Positions 51,819 to 61,363 are shown, counted from the first letter of the stretch. The stretch is 64,000 bases of DNA from M3007 sp037445225 (GCA_037445225.1 JBBIKW010000002.1:124001-188000), one strand, 5' to 3'. The notes: generated by a model not told the origin, from the sequence alone. Translations and numbers: made by a program.

Positions 51819-53204
51819 CTATAGAACCGAAGCAATATCGCTGCGGATGGCTTGCTCCAGGGCTCGCGCCTCCTGAAGGCTGGGCGCCTCGGCATAGAGT
51901 CGTATAATGGGCTCGGTGTTGGAGGGGCGCAGGTGAACCCATCCGTTGGGGAAATCGATCTTCAAGCCGTCTTCGGTGTTTAGAGGAAGGTGCCGGTATT
52001 TTTTCCGGAGGTGTTCTAAGACTCGCTCCAAGGGCAGCTCGGCACCGCGCTCGATTCGCCCTTTAACCATGAAGTAGTCCGGATAGCGGCGGCGCAGATC
52101 TGAAACGGTTTGTCGGCTTCGAGCCAGATGGCTTAAAAACAGGCCGATGCCAACAAGGGCATCGCGCCCATAGTGTAATGCTGGGTAGATGACGCCTCCA
52201 TTGCCCTCGCCGCCAATGATGGCGCCGACGCGTTTCATCTTTTCCACCACATTCACCTCGCCCACTGCAGCGGCAAAGTACTGGGCGCCGTATCGGGCAG
52301 CGACATCGCGCAGGGCTCGCGAGGAGGAAAGGTTAGACACTACTGCTGCATCGGCATGGCCGTCTCGGCTTAGGATGTAGTCGGCCACAGCTACCAACGT
52401 ATACTCTTCGCCAAAAGGTTGGCCGTCTTCACAGATAAATACCAAGCGGTCTACGTCGGGGTCAACAGCAATACCCAAGTCTGCACCTTGGCGTACGACG
52501 GCCTCCGAAAGCTGGGTCAAGTGTTCGGGCAATGGCTCTGGGTTGTGAGCAAATTGCCCAGTAAGGTCGGCGTGGATGGCGGTGTAAGAGCAACCCAAGG
52601 CGTCCAAAAGCACAGGTACAGCTAAGGCACCCGTGGAGTTTACTGGATCGACGACTATCTTAAGGGCGCGCTCGCGCACGGCGGCGGCATCTACTGCCGC
52701 TAATTCCACCACGCTTTGCACATGCCGCTCGATGAAGTGCGTTTCAATGCGGCGGCGACCCAACTTATGGATGGGCGCATACTCATATGCACCCGCCTCC
52801 AGTAGGCGCAGCACTGCCTGCCCATCGGCCGCACTGATGAACTCACCGCGGTGGTTCAGCAGTTTTAGGGCGTTCCACTCTGCCGGGTTGTGGCTTGCCG
52901 TGATGACGATGCCGCCTCCGGCCTGCTCCCATACTACGGCCATTTCCACAGTGGGCGTGGTGCTCAAGCCTACATCCACCACGTCGATGCCCTGCGCGTT
53001 TAGGGTACCCACAACTAAGGCGCTCACCCACTCACGCGAGATACGCGCATCGGTGCCCACTACGATTGTTGGGTTTTTTGTCGTTTGGAGCACCCACTGC
53101 CCAAAGGCTGCTGTGCAGGCGACAACATCTTGCGGCGTCAGGTTTTCGCCGGCTAACCCGCCAATAGTCCCCCTAAAACCGGAAATGCTCTTGATAAGCG
53201 GCAT
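51819..53204 (-). CDS. glmM: Phosphoglucosamine mutase-like phosphohexomutase
   Basis: This 461-residue enzyme moves phosphate between C6 and C1 of glucosamine (or hexose). The phosphoserine loop is ITASHNPAEWNALK (S104), the metal loop DPDVDRLVFI, the sugar loop GGEGNGGVI, and the phosphate loop RPSNTEPIIRLY, all intact. The start MPLIKSISGFRGTIGG fits the Bacteroidota GlmM group; related phosphomannomutases have similar motifs, so substrate is inferred from the neighbouring amino-sugar kinase. It is the last gene of the nagK-pfkA-glmM unit. Confidence 0.87.
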   Translation of the reverse strand: MPLIKSISGFRGTIGGLAGENLTPQDVVACTAAFGQWVLQTTKNPTIVVGTDARISREWVSALVVGTLNAQGIDVVDVGLSTTPTVEMAVVWEQAGGGIVITASHNPAEWNALKLLNHRGEFISAADGQAVLRLLEAGAYEYAPIHKLGRRRIETHFIERHVQSVVELAAVDAAAVRERALKIVVDPVNSTGALAVPVLLDALGCSYTAIHADLTGQFAHNPEPLPEHLTQLSEAVVRQGADLGIAVDPDVDRLVFICEDGQPFGEEYTLVAVADYILSRDGHADAAVVSNLSSSRALRDVAARYGAQYFAAAVGEVNVVEKMKRVGAIIGGEGNGGVIYPALHYGRDALVGIGLFLSHLARSRQTVSDLRRRYPDYFMVKGRIERGAELPLERVLEHLRKKYRHLPLNTEDGLKIDFPNGWVHLRPSNTEPIIRLYAEAPSLQEARALEQAIRSDIASVL

Positions 53205-53219
53205 ATGCTGAGCGCGAGT

Positions 53220-54206
53220 CTATTGGGCCAAGATATGTGCCATTCGGAGCAAGTCTTTTCCAGGCCTCTTGGGCTTGGCAACAGCGTCCTCCAATGGCGT
53301 ATAGCTAACTTTGTTATTTTGGATGCCGATCATGACGTTCGTTTGCCCCTCTAAGAGTGCCTCTACAGCATAGAAGCCCAGTACACTCGCCAAAACTCGG
53401 TCGAAAGCGGAAGGAGAACCTCCGCGCTGGAGATGGCCGATGACGGTCACGCGCACGTCGTCGTAATCCTTGACGCGTTCCGAGACGCGTTCTGCCAGCG
53501 TGTATACATTACCCATTCGGCTCTCTTCGGCCACAATGACGATGCTAAACAGCTTATGTCGGGCCGCTCCGCGCTTGAGCAGCTTCACCAGCTCGTCGAG
53601 GTCCATATCTTCCTCTGGAATGATGACGCCGCCAGCGCCACCAGCGATGCCGGTATGCAGGGCAATATAGCCCGAGGAGCGCCCCATCACCTCGACAAAA
53701 AAGAGGCGGTTATGGGAGTCGGCAGTATCTCGGATGCGGTCTACTGCTTGCATAGCTGTATTGACAGCCGTATCAAAACCGATGGAGAAATCGGTGCCGT
53801 ACAGGTCGTTGTCGATGGTACCGGGTAGCCCTACTACCGCGATGTCGGGATATTCACGGGCGAACTGCAGAGCGCCGGTCAACGTACCATTCCCTCCAAT
53901 GGCCACCAGCGCGTCGATATCGTGGTAGGTCAGGTTTTCATAGGCCGTCTTTCGCCCTTCCGGCGTCATAAATTCCGGGCAGCGGGCGGTCTTAAGCACT
54001 GTCCCACCGCGGTGGATGATGTTGCTTACGTCGGAAGTCTCCAGGCGCTTGATGTGCCCTTCGATCATTCCCTCATAGCCGCGCCATATGCCGAAGGTGT
54101 GCAGGTCGTTGTGCAGGGCATTGCGCACTACGGCCCTTATGGCGGCGTTCATCCCCGGCGCATCTCCGCCAGAGGTGAATACGGCTATTCGCTTGATATC
54201 TCTCAT
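53220..54206 (-). CDS. pfkA: 6-phosphofructokinase
   Basis: This 328-residue glycolytic kinase makes fructose-1,6-bisphosphate. VFTSGGDAPGMNAAIRAVV starts the ATP site, PGTIDNDLYGTDFSIGFDTA contains the catalytic base D132, EVMGRSSGYIALHTGIAGGA and GHLQRGGSPSAFDRVLAS bind sugar phosphate. Gly107 points to ATP rather than pyrophosphate, but residue 106 is Asn (IGGNGTL) where E. coli PfkA has the metal-contacting Asp103. The gene lies 12 bases after the kinase gene and 15 before glmM. Confidence 0.95.
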   Translation of the reverse strand: MRDIKRIAVFTSGGDAPGMNAAIRAVVRNALHNDLHTFGIWRGYEGMIEGHIKRLETSDVSNIIHRGGTVLKTARCPEFMTPEGRKTAYENLTYHDIDALVAIGGNGTLTGALQFAREYPDIAVVGLPGTIDNDLYGTDFSIGFDTAVNTAMQAVDRIRDTADSHNRLFFVEVMGRSSGYIALHTGIAGGAGGVIIPEEDMDLDELVKLLKRGAARHKLFSIVIVAEESRMGNVYTLAERVSERVKDYDDVRVTVIGHLQRGGSPSAFDRVLASVLGFYAVEALLEGQTNVMIGIQNNKVSYTPLEDAVAKPKRPGKDLLRMAHILAQ

Positions 54207-54218
54207 ATTCGGGAAAGG

Positions 54219-55067
54219 TCATTGTTTTCCTCCGAGGTGGTACTCGGCGAGCGGATATATCGGCTTGCGCACCACAGTGCCGGGTTGCATCTTGCGCGTT
54301 TGTAGACATTCGAGGAGCACCTCGCCAAAGTGGTGGGCGATGGAGCCGACAAAGTGAATGGGGACTTGCTGGTAGCCGCTGTACTTACTCACGTGCCGGT
54401 CTAGGAATTCGCCCAGGCAGTCCGCTACCAGACGGCGTACGAAAGGGTGCTGAAGATGCGTGCCTAAGAAGGTGGTGAAAGTAGCTATATAGGCGTTCCC
54501 GCCCTTCTCGTAGATGCGGTTCTTAATGGCGGTGGGCCCCTCCGGATGCGCCTGATTGAAGGCATGGTGAAGGTCGGGAGGCAGCTCGCGGTAAAACCAG
54601 GCGCGCAGCAGCGCCTTGCCTAAGTGCGTGCCGCTGCCCTCATCGCCCAGTAGCCATCCCAGCGAGGGGACGTTGTCTACAATTTGGCGCCCATCGTAGT
54701 AACAGCTGTTCGAACCGGTGCCCAAGATGCAGGCAATGCCCGCGCTGCGCTGACAAGTAGCGCGCGCCGCTCCTAACAGGTCGTGTTCCACCTCAATGGC
54801 CGCCGACGGAAACACCGCCTGAAGCGCTTGGGCTACAACAGCAGCGCGCTCCGCGTCGTGTATCCCCGTACCGTAAAACCACAACCGCTCCACCCTCGAA
54901 GGAGAAGCCAGTTTGGGCAGCAACTCCCTCTGCAACAGGGCTTCAATCTCAGCATCGGTATGAAAAAAAGGGCTGAAGCCCGCAGTGTTCACCAATTCTT
55001 GGTCGCGGCCCCCTCGAACAATGAGCCAGTCGCACTTCGTCGAGCCGCAATCGGCTATAATATTCAT
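54219..55067 (-). CDS. N-acetylglucosamine kinase-like ATPase (BadF/BadG family)
   Basis: This 282-residue ASKHA-fold kinase has the phosphate-1 motif ADCGSTKCDWLIV, phosphate-2 ACILGTGSNSCYYDG, and GWLLGDEGSGTHLGKALL, which in N-acetylhexosamine kinases includes the catalytic Asp. VHFVGS-like IHFVGSIAHHFG is the adenosine motif. A GlcNAc kinase role fits with the downstream glmM, giving amino-sugar salvage. No NagA or NagB is adjacent. BadF/BadG ATPases also activate dehydratases, but the Cys cluster of those is absent. Confidence 0.85.
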   Translation of the reverse strand: MNIIADCGSTKCDWLIVRGGRDQELVNTAGFSPFFHTDAEIEALLQRELLPKLASPSRVERLWFYGTGIHDAERAAVVAQALQAVFPSAAIEVEHDLLGAARATCQRSAGIACILGTGSNSCYYDGRQIVDNVPSLGWLLGDEGSGTHLGKALLRAWFYRELPPDLHHAFNQAHPEGPTAIKNRIYEKGGNAYIATFTTFLGTHLQHPFVRRLVADCLGEFLDRHVSKYSGYQQVPIHFVGSIAHHFGEVLLECLQTRKMQPGTVVRKPIYPLAEYHLGGKQ

Positions 55068-55273
55068 ATGTGTATAAAACCCGAAAAAGCAAAATCACAA
55101 ATCATTTGGAGACAAGCCGCATAAAGCAGTATCTCTTGACGGCTCATTGGCCTTTTTGCCCCAGCAAAAATAGAGGGGCGCCTTAAAAATACCCTTGAAG
55201 AAAAAAAGTAGAGGAGGGTATTTATTCTTTTTAAAACAATTTGTTTATTTGCATTCTAATTTTAAACAAAAAG

Positions 55274-56131
55274 ATGATCTTTGCTATGCGACTCACAGAC
55301 ACCTCCACGGACACGTACACCTCAACGCCACACTGGAGCATATCCTCCTCGGCAGACAACACCTCGAGCGATGCCTTGCTGTGGAAATGCTTAGTGTTGC
55401 TTGGACTACTTTATTTAGTATGGACCGATCGCATCTCCATTCAGCTAAGTTACGATGAGCCATCCCCTATGCCGTCGCGGCCACTCTCTGCCGCAGCAAT
55501 GCTTTCCGAGGCTAAGATCTCCCCCGCCAGTACTGCACTTGCAACGCCGCTTGCCGAGCCAAGCCGTACTGCCGTATTTCTCCCTTCAGAGACTAAAGGG
55601 CACGTTCGCTTCGTCATCGATCCCGATTTTGCTCGTCGAAACGAGTGCTCTCCTGAAGAGGTGCGTTCTTCTATGGCTGTGTGCCGCTCCTACATTGAGC
55701 GATTTGCGCCGGTTGCGGTTGCGGAGATGCGGCGCTATGGTATTCCGGCGAGCATTGCACTGGCGCAGGGACTGTTAGAAAGCAATGCCGGCGATAGCCC
55801 TCTGGCACGCAAGACCAACAATCACTTTGCAATCAAGTGTTTTTCGAAGACGTGTAAGCGCGGCCATTGCCTCAATTTCACGGATGACTCGCACAAGGAC
55901 TTTTTTATCCGCTACGAAAACGTATGGAGCAGCTACCGCGCACACAGCCTCCTGTTGAAAAACAGCAAGCGCTACAGCGCTCTCTTCCAGCTCGAGCCTA
56001 CCGATTACCGAGGGTGGGCCTACGGCCTGAAAAAGGCGGGTTATGCCACGGACCCGCTCTATGCTGAAAAGCTCATTGCCCTTATCGAGAACCTATCGCT
56101 ACATCGGTACGATGAAGCCGTCATGCCGTAG
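55274..56131 (+). CDS. Membrane-anchored glucosaminidase (GH73-type)
   Basis: This 285-residue protein has one membrane span near residues 37-55 (LWKCLVLLGLLYLVW) with a short cytosolic N-terminus. A Pro/Ala/Ser linker leads to a glucosaminidase domain (about 130-285). IPASIALAQGLLESNAGDS carries the catalytic Glu, followed by NNHFAIKCFSKTCKRGHC, FFIRYENVWSSYRAHSLLL and GWAYGLKKAGYATD. It would cut the glycan strands of peptidoglycan in the periplasm during growth or division. A LysM domain is lacking. ATG 55286 is an alternative start. Confidence 0.85.
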   Translation: MIFAMRLTDTSTDTYTSTPHWSISSSADNTSSDALLWKCLVLLGLLYLVWTDRISIQLSYDEPSPMPSRPLSAAAMLSEAKISPASTALATPLAEPSRTAVFLPSETKGHVRFVIDPDFARRNECSPEEVRSSMAVCRSYIERFAPVAVAEMRRYGIPASIALAQGLLESNAGDSPLARKTNNHFAIKCFSKTCKRGHCLNFTDDSHKDFFIRYENVWSSYRAHSLLLKNSKRYSALFQLEPTDYRGWAYGLKKAGYATDPLYAEKLIALIENLSLHRYDEAVMP

Positions 56132-56174
56132 AGGGGGAGGTTTTACTACCGCGCTATTGGGCGTGATAAGACAA

Positions 56175-56202
56175 GAGCCATCCTGAACTTTCGGGATGGC
56201 TC
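56175..56202. terminator. Hairpin in the convergent gap after the glucosaminidase
   Basis: GAGCCATCC (56175-56183) pairs with GGATGGCTC (56194-56202) around a 10-base loop, a perfect 9-bp stem. There is no long T-run on plus; on minus it is followed by TTGTCTTAT. It probably ends transcription from one or both sides. Confidence 0.5.
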
Positions 56203-56250
56203 GCATTGTATCAAAGCTAGGGGAAACGGTGTCCGATCGGGGTATGAAGA

Positions 56251-56278
56251 GAGGAAACGAGCAATAGCCCGTTCCCTC
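56251..56278 (-). terminator. Terminator-like hairpin after the Sus lipoprotein gene
   Basis: On the minus strand GAGGGAACGGGC and GCTCGTTTCCTC form a continuous 12-bp stem (two G-U wobbles) around TATT. It lies 41 bases past the last gene of the Sus operon. The following bases (TCTTCATACC) are only weakly T-rich. The wobbles would be mismatches on plus, so it is oriented to minus. Confidence 0.55.
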
Positions 56279-56318
56279 CTCTATCCCCAAAGTTTGGAAA
56301 GATCGATGTTGTTTTGCG

Positions 56319-56765
56319 CTATTGCGGTTTGATAGTCACGTTTGTGGGTGTCATGGTGCGGCGCGCCGACACAAGACCCTCTGTAGTGGTCGCCTCTACT
56401 TGGAGGCTGAAGGCCTTGTTGGGCTCGTTAGGCACGTCATAGGGCACCGTTACCACGTGAACGCGTTGGTCGGGAACAAAGTTGGGCGAGAAAGGCTCTT
56501 CTTTTAGTAAAGAGTACGGGCCGGAAGTGCCTATGCGCTGGTAGAAGACCAAGCTTTTCACCGTTATATCGACGAAGCTGAGCTTCACCGTTAGAGTGAT
56601 GGTAGACCCGGCTGTCGGCATGGTCGTCGACGGAGTTAGTTCTGACACGATGGGTACCCTGCCGATGATCTCGAAATTGTCGTCGTTGGGATTCTTCTCT
56701 TTGTAACAGGCGCTTAGAGCGAGGATTGCGAAAGAGAGGATAGTTATAGCGAAAGTGTGTTTCAT
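56319..56765 (-). CDS. Small lipoprotein of the Sus locus
   Basis: This 148-residue lipoprotein (Cys 20 in LSFAILALSAC) has an Ig-like beta pattern: VPIVSELTPSTTMPTAGSTI, TLTVKLSFVDITVKSLVFYQ, and a second half KAFSLQVEATTTEGLVSARR. SusE/SusF-type surface glycan-binding proteins occupy this position after susD but are longer. It may be a short accessory binder of the same transporter. Function is inferred only from location. Confidence 0.72.
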   Translation of the reverse strand: MKHTFAITILSFAILALSACYKEKNPNDDNFEIIGRVPIVSELTPSTTMPTAGSTITLTVKLSFVDITVKSLVFYQRIGTSGPYSLLKEEPFSPNFVPDQRVHVVTVPYDVPNEPNKAFSLQVEATTTEGLVSARRTMTPTNVTIKPQ

Positions 56766-56795
56766 AGCGATTGCGTCTGTTAGAGAGTTAATGGT

Positions 56796-58250
56796 TTATT
56801 CGAATATCCACATTTTGGCGGTGAGGTCTTTTGTGTTGCGCGCAACATTGTCGGCATTTCGCGCTGCTTCCGAGTCGGGGTAGTGTCCGCGTTGGATCCA
56901 TTGGCCACCTAAGTCTGGGTTGTGGTTTTCCGGCAGCGCCAAGCCCGGCAAGATGTCGCTTCGATAGTCGTATCGGCGCAGGTCGTTCCAGGCTTCTGGG
57001 TTGAGAAACAGCGCCTTGTATTTTTCCGTGATGACATGGCTGAGGGTGAGATTACCAGCACCCACATCGATGTTGGGATGAGAGAGGAAGGCACTGATAT
57101 CGGTCGTTGACACGCCTATTTTAAGCATATTGGCGCGAATCCCTTCCTGGTAGGCGGCATAAGCCTCGGGCGTAGGGCTTCCGCCGTTTTGCAGCATACG
57201 AGCCTCAGCCTCGATAAACTTGCACTCTGAGTAGGTGATCATCTGCAGCGGAGCGGTAAGCGCGAATTGCCATCCGAAGAACGCCGTGCCGTTGTTGTAG
57301 CGGACATTGCTGCCGGTGGCAGCTCCAGGTCTCATGCCGTAGTAGATGGAGTCGGCAGCCACTGTTTTGAACGCGTGCAGAGGTAGGCGCGGGTCTACAA
57401 CACCTTGCAGAGTGCCGTTCATGAGGTTGATGAAGGTGGCACTGAAGTTAGTGGTGAAGTTGCCGGTATTGTTGGCCAGGGCAACTTGATGCCATCGGCT
57501 GAGGTTGCGGTCGTTGTAGATGAGTTGAAAATCTTCGCTATTGCTGCTGATGCCCTTGCTGAGGGCATCTAAAATCTCGGCATAGGTGCCGGTGCCTCGT
57601 TTTCGAGCTAAATGAAGCAGGTAGCGCGCCTTTAAGCTGTAGGCTGCTTTTCGCCATTTAGCGATGTCGCCTTTGTAGACGATGTCATCGGCTCCAGGCT
57701 TGAACACAGTGGTCGGGCTGTTGAGTGCCTCGATAGCTTCATCCAACAGGCGCAAGATAGCGTTGTAGATGCTCTCTTGAGGGTCGTATGCCGGTTGCAG
57801 GTTGGTCAGCTGGTTGTCGGCTTCGCTATAGGGAATGTTTTCCCACAGCGAAGTGCCCAAACCGAGGTTGTACGCCAGTACTACTTTGGCAATGCCGGCG
57901 TAATGCGGTGAGTTGGTGGCTGTAGCCTTTTTGATGATCTCGTTAGCATTGGGCAAGATATTGAGGTAAATGTCATCCCAAGTAGCTGCAAAAGTGCTGC
58001 GGTTTTGCGCATCGAGGCCGGCAGCCGTAACGCTGCCAATGTGTTGAACGTAGGAATTGACCACCACCGACGCTTTTTGCGTAGCCTCAGCAGAGTAGAA
58101 CATGATAGTGGGCGCCAAAGTGTTTAAGGGAGCATCGCTAGTGCGATTGGGGTCGATATTGGTATCCTCCCCTAAGAAGCTGTTGCAGCTGCTCCAAACG
58201 AGCGCAGCTCCAATGAAATACAGCAAGTTATGTGCGATAGTGTGTTTCAT
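56796..58250 (-). CDS. SusD/RagB-family nutrient-binding lipoprotein
   Basis: This 484-residue lipoprotein (Cys 22 in AALVWSSC) is the surface lid of a SusCD transporter. The helical TPR-like frame shows in VLAYNLGLGTSLWENIPYSE, IYNAILRLLDEAIEAL and KAAYSLKARYLLHLARKRG. The C-terminus has YSECKFIEAEARMLQNGG, EAYAAYQEGIRANMLKIGVS and LFLNPEAWNDLRRYDY, which are SusD marks. It lies 36 bases after susC. Substrate unknown: glycan or peptide. Confidence 0.93.
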   Translation of the reverse strand: MKHTIAHNLLYFIGAALVWSSCNSFLGEDTNIDPNRTSDAPLNTLAPTIMFYSAEATQKASVVVNSYVQHIGSVTAAGLDAQNRSTFAATWDDIYLNILPNANEIIKKATATNSPHYAGIAKVVLAYNLGLGTSLWENIPYSEADNQLTNLQPAYDPQESIYNAILRLLDEAIEALNSPTTVFKPGADDIVYKGDIAKWRKAAYSLKARYLLHLARKRGTGTYAEILDALSKGISSNSEDFQLIYNDRNLSRWHQVALANNTGNFTTNFSATFINLMNGTLQGVVDPRLPLHAFKTVAADSIYYGMRPGAATGSNVRYNNGTAFFGWQFALTAPLQMITYSECKFIEAEARMLQNGGSPTPEAYAAYQEGIRANMLKIGVSTTDISAFLSHPNIDVGAGNLTLSHVITEKYKALFLNPEAWNDLRRYDYRSDILPGLALPENHNPDLGGQWIQRGHYPDSEAARNADNVARNTKDLTAKMWIFE

Positions 58251-58286
58251 GATACGAAGAGATTTGGTAGATAGAATAGAAGTCGA

Positions 58287-61200
58287 TTAGAAGCCTACGG
58301 ATACGTTGAGCGTAAAGCTGCGGGTGATAGGCGTGTTGCGACCGGTAAATCCGATGAGGTTGGTCCCCGAACCGAAGGCTAAGGCCTCAGGGTCGTATCC
58401 GCGGAAAGGGGTAGATAGGAAAAGGTTGCGACCGGTGATGCCTATCTGCACATGGCTGAGGCGGTTGCCGATGAGCGACTTGGGTAGCCGATAAGATAGG
58501 GTGGCGTTGCGCACTCGGAACCAAGAAGCATCCTGGATGACATACGAGTAGTGTGCGTTGATGCCAAACGCTCGGTACGTGTCCTGATTTAAGATGGTAG
58601 TCGTTTCGTTAGGGGTGCCGTCGGCATTGACACCTTTCCAACGCACCACCATGTCGCGCTCTTCCGTGAACCAAATCGTGCCGTTGCGAATGGCGTTGTT
58701 TTCTCCCAAGTCCACCACATCTCCGCCATGGCGCATTTCCAACAGTACGTTGAACGTAAAGCCCTTGTACGAAAAAGTGTTGTTCATCCCTCCGAGCCAC
58801 TCGGGCAGGGCATTGCCGACCTTAACGTATTGCGCTGTTTCCAGGGTAGGCAGCCCGTTAGCTCCGATGATAGGTTGCCCGTTCTCGTGCCGACGCCAGT
58901 CGTATCCGTACAGGTCGCCTACATTTCCGCCTTCTTCGATGCGCAGAACGGCTCGGCCTCCTAAAGCCGACACGTACGTGATCGTTCTCAAGTCTGGCGG
59001 CATCTCGGTTACCTTTCCGCGGATGCGCGTCCAGTTAAAGTCGATGCTCCAGCGGAAGGGCCCGCGAATGGGGTTGAGCCCTAAGAGCAGCTCTACGCCT
59101 CGATTTGTGATGACGCCGGCATTGGTGGTGTAGCTGGAATAGCCGGTAGCCGTGCTGATGGGCACGCTCAGGATCTGGTTGCGGCTTTCGCGCACGAAAT
59201 AGTTGGCTTCGATAGACATGAAGTTGTTGAGCAGGTTAGCCTCCACGCCTACCTCGGTTTCCTGAGTGAACTCGGGCTGTAGGTTGAAGTTGCCCACGTT
59301 GTTGTCGCGCGTGAATCCGCCTACCGTGCCGAAGGGAAAGCCCGGTACCGGTGAGAAGTAGTTGCCGATGCGATAGGGTGGGGCGTCCTTACCTACAGTG
59401 GCCCAAGAGCCGCGAAGTTTCAAGTAGCTGAGCACTCGGTTTTCCGGAAGCAGGTGATTGGTCAGCACGTAGGACAAGCTAGCAGAGGGATAAAAGTAGG
59501 AGCGATTCTGCTCGGGCAATGTCGAGGACCAGTCGTTGCGTCCAGTAAAGGTGAGGAAGAGGAAATCCTTGAATTCGAAGCGCGCCTCTCCAAAAACTCC
59601 CACCAGACGCCGCAGCGAGCCGCCTCTGAGCGGGAAGTAGTTGGTGGCATTGCGGATGTTGAAAAAGCCCGCGGCGATAAAGCGCTCGCCTCGTACGCCT
59701 AATAGGTCGCTCTTAATCTCAGTGATAGCATTGCCTAAGGTGAAGTGCAGATTTAGGTCTTGGGTGATAGGCCGATGACCCATCAAGAAAAAGTTCGAAT
59801 TAAGTTCTCGAAATTCGATGGACTGCTCCACGATGAAGCCGCCCACTTGGGTACCTAAGTCGAGGTCTGGGCCTACTATTCGGTTGCGCTGGTCATTGTA
59901 GTAGTCGGCCGTAAGCTGATAGCGCGCTTTAAGCCAGGGCGTTATGTCGTAGTTGAGGTTAATATCGCCGAAGATGCGGTTCAACTTTGAAACTTGCGGA
60001 CTTCTTTCGGCCATGTAGCGCGGGTTGTCTATGATTCCCGCGAAGGGGTTTTTCTGGCTGCCGTCCGGGTTGAGGTAGTCGTTCACGTCGAAAGAGGGCG
60101 ACCAGAACCATAGGGAGCTGAAGACCGACTTATCGCCTGAGGGTGGGGCGGTCTGCTCGTTGTTGTTGTAGTTGATCTGAGCTCCGACAGTCAAGCGCTT
60201 ATTCATGCGGTGCGTGGCCGCCAAGCGCGCCGTAGCGCGCTTGAAGTTGGAGTTGACCACAATGCCATCGCTGTTCAAATAAGAGAAAGAAGACTGGAAG
60301 GTGGAATTGGCATTTCCACCGGAGAAGGACAGCGAATGGTTCATGTTCTTTCCCGTCACGTAAAACTCCCGGAAGTGATCGTAGAAGACGTCGCTTTCGA
60401 GGGCGGGAGGCCCATACTGCCAAAAGACTGTAGCCGGCGGCGTACGTACCAATCCGTTGAAGCCTTGGTAGTAAGTGCGTTGGATGCGCGGCGCCTTGTC
60501 AATATCTTCGATGCCATAGGAGAAGTTGTAGTTGACGCTCGTGCGCCCTTCTCGCCCCTTTTTGGTCGTGATGATAAGGGCGCCGTTGGCTGCCCGCTGG
60601 CCGTACAAGGCGGTGGCGGCCGCACCCTTAAGGACGTTGACGCTTTCGATATCGTCCATGTTGAGGTCGGCCAATCGGTTGGAGTTCATGAACTGCTCGT
60701 TACTGTTGACCGCATTGCTGCCGGCCGAGGGGAGCACATTGCCTACGTCAGTCGCGTTGCTGATGATGATGCCGTCTACTACAATAAGCGGCTGGTTGTC
60801 GTTTTCGCCACTCAAGGAGTTGATACCTCGAATGTTGATGCTGGCACCTGCTCCCGGAGCGCCTGCAGAGCTGTTGATCACGACGCCGGCGACTTTACCC
60901 TGCAGGGCGTTTACTAAGTTCGTTTGGTTTGACTGCAGGAGGTTTTCCGAAGACAGCGATTGCGAGCCGTAACCCAGCACCTTCTTCTCACGAGCAATGC
61001 CGAAGGAGGTAATGACGACTTCCTGCAGCACATTCGAAGGCGACAGGGCAAGCTCCACAACGCTCTGCCCATTGATGGGAACTTCTTTCCGCTCAAAACC
61101 CGTATAGTTGACCACTAAGATGCCGTCAGCCGGCGCATTGGTAATCCGAAAGTTCCCCTCTGCGTCGGTAAAGGCGGCTAAGTTGGCTCCCTTCACCACG

Positions 61201-61325
61201 ACAGTTGCACCTACCAGCGGCGAACCATCCTCTGCAGAGGTGACCTTTCCCGTCACCGTTAGGTTTTGAGCCCAGGCATTCCAGCCCATGAGCACCAGCA
61301 CGAGTAGAATAAATCTTTGTTTCAT
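58287..61325 (-). CDS. SusC/RagA-family TonB-linked outer-membrane transporter
   Basis: This 1012-residue porin has the signal peptide FILLVLVLMGWNAWAQ and a CarboxypepD-like domain (VTGKVTSAEDGSPLVGATVV). The plug follows with LSSENLLQSNQTNLVNALQG, VAGVVINSSAGAPGAGASIN and QPLIVVDGIII, then SVNVLKGAAATALYGQRAAN, after which the barrel runs to the end. The N-terminal sorting of plug motifs is SusC, not a siderophore receptor. The start MKQRFIL is used; an in-frame ATG 51 bases earlier would lie upstream of the promoter element. It works with the SusD encoded 36 bases downstream. Confidence 0.95.
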   Translation of the reverse strand: MKQRFILLVLVLMGWNAWAQNLTVTGKVTSAEDGSPLVGATVVVKGANLAAFTDAEGNFRITNAPADGILVVNYTGFERKEVPINGQSVVELALSPSNVLQEVVITSFGIAREKKVLGYGSQSLSSENLLQSNQTNLVNALQGKVAGVVINSSAGAPGAGASINIRGINSLSGENDNQPLIVVDGIIISNATDVGNVLPSAGSNAVNSNEQFMNSNRLADLNMDDIESVNVLKGAAATALYGQRAANGALIITTKKGREGRTSVNYNFSYGIEDIDKAPRIQRTYYQGFNGLVRTPPATVFWQYGPPALESDVFYDHFREFYVTGKNMNHSLSFSGGNANSTFQSSFSYLNSDGIVVNSNFKRATARLAATHRMNKRLTVGAQINYNNNEQTAPPSGDKSVFSSLWFWSPSFDVNDYLNPDGSQKNPFAGIIDNPRYMAERSPQVSKLNRIFGDINLNYDITPWLKARYQLTADYYNDQRNRIVGPDLDLGTQVGGFIVEQSIEFRELNSNFFLMGHRPITQDLNLHFTLGNAITEIKSDLLGVRGERFIAAGFFNIRNATNYFPLRGGSLRRLVGVFGEARFEFKDFLFLTFTGRNDWSSTLPEQNRSYFYPSASLSYVLTNHLLPENRVLSYLKLRGSWATVGKDAPPYRIGNYFSPVPGFPFGTVGGFTRDNNVGNFNLQPEFTQETEVGVEANLLNNFMSIEANYFVRESRNQILSVPISTATGYSSYTTNAGVITNRGVELLLGLNPIRGPFRWSIDFNWTRIRGKVTEMPPDLRTITYVSALGGRAVLRIEEGGNVGDLYGYDWRRHENGQPIIGANGLPTLETAQYVKVGNALPEWLGGMNNTFSYKGFTFNVLLEMRHGGDVVDLGENNAIRNGTIWFTEERDMVVRWKGVNADGTPNETTTILNQDTYRAFGINAHYSYVIQDASWFRVRNATLSYRLPKSLIGNRLSHVQIGITGRNLFLSTPFRGYDPEALAFGSGTNLIGFTGRNTPITRSFTLNVSVGF

Positions 61326-61355
61326 ACGAAAAACGGTTTTGATTAGATATGGATA

Positions 61356-61363
61356 CAAATATA
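61356..61363 (-). promoter_or_regulatory. -7 element of the Sus operon promoter
   Basis: On the minus strand TATATTTG matches TAnnTTTG, 30 bases before the susC start. No clear -33 TTG. No sigma/anti-sigma or hybrid regulator gene is next to the locus. Confidence 0.5.
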
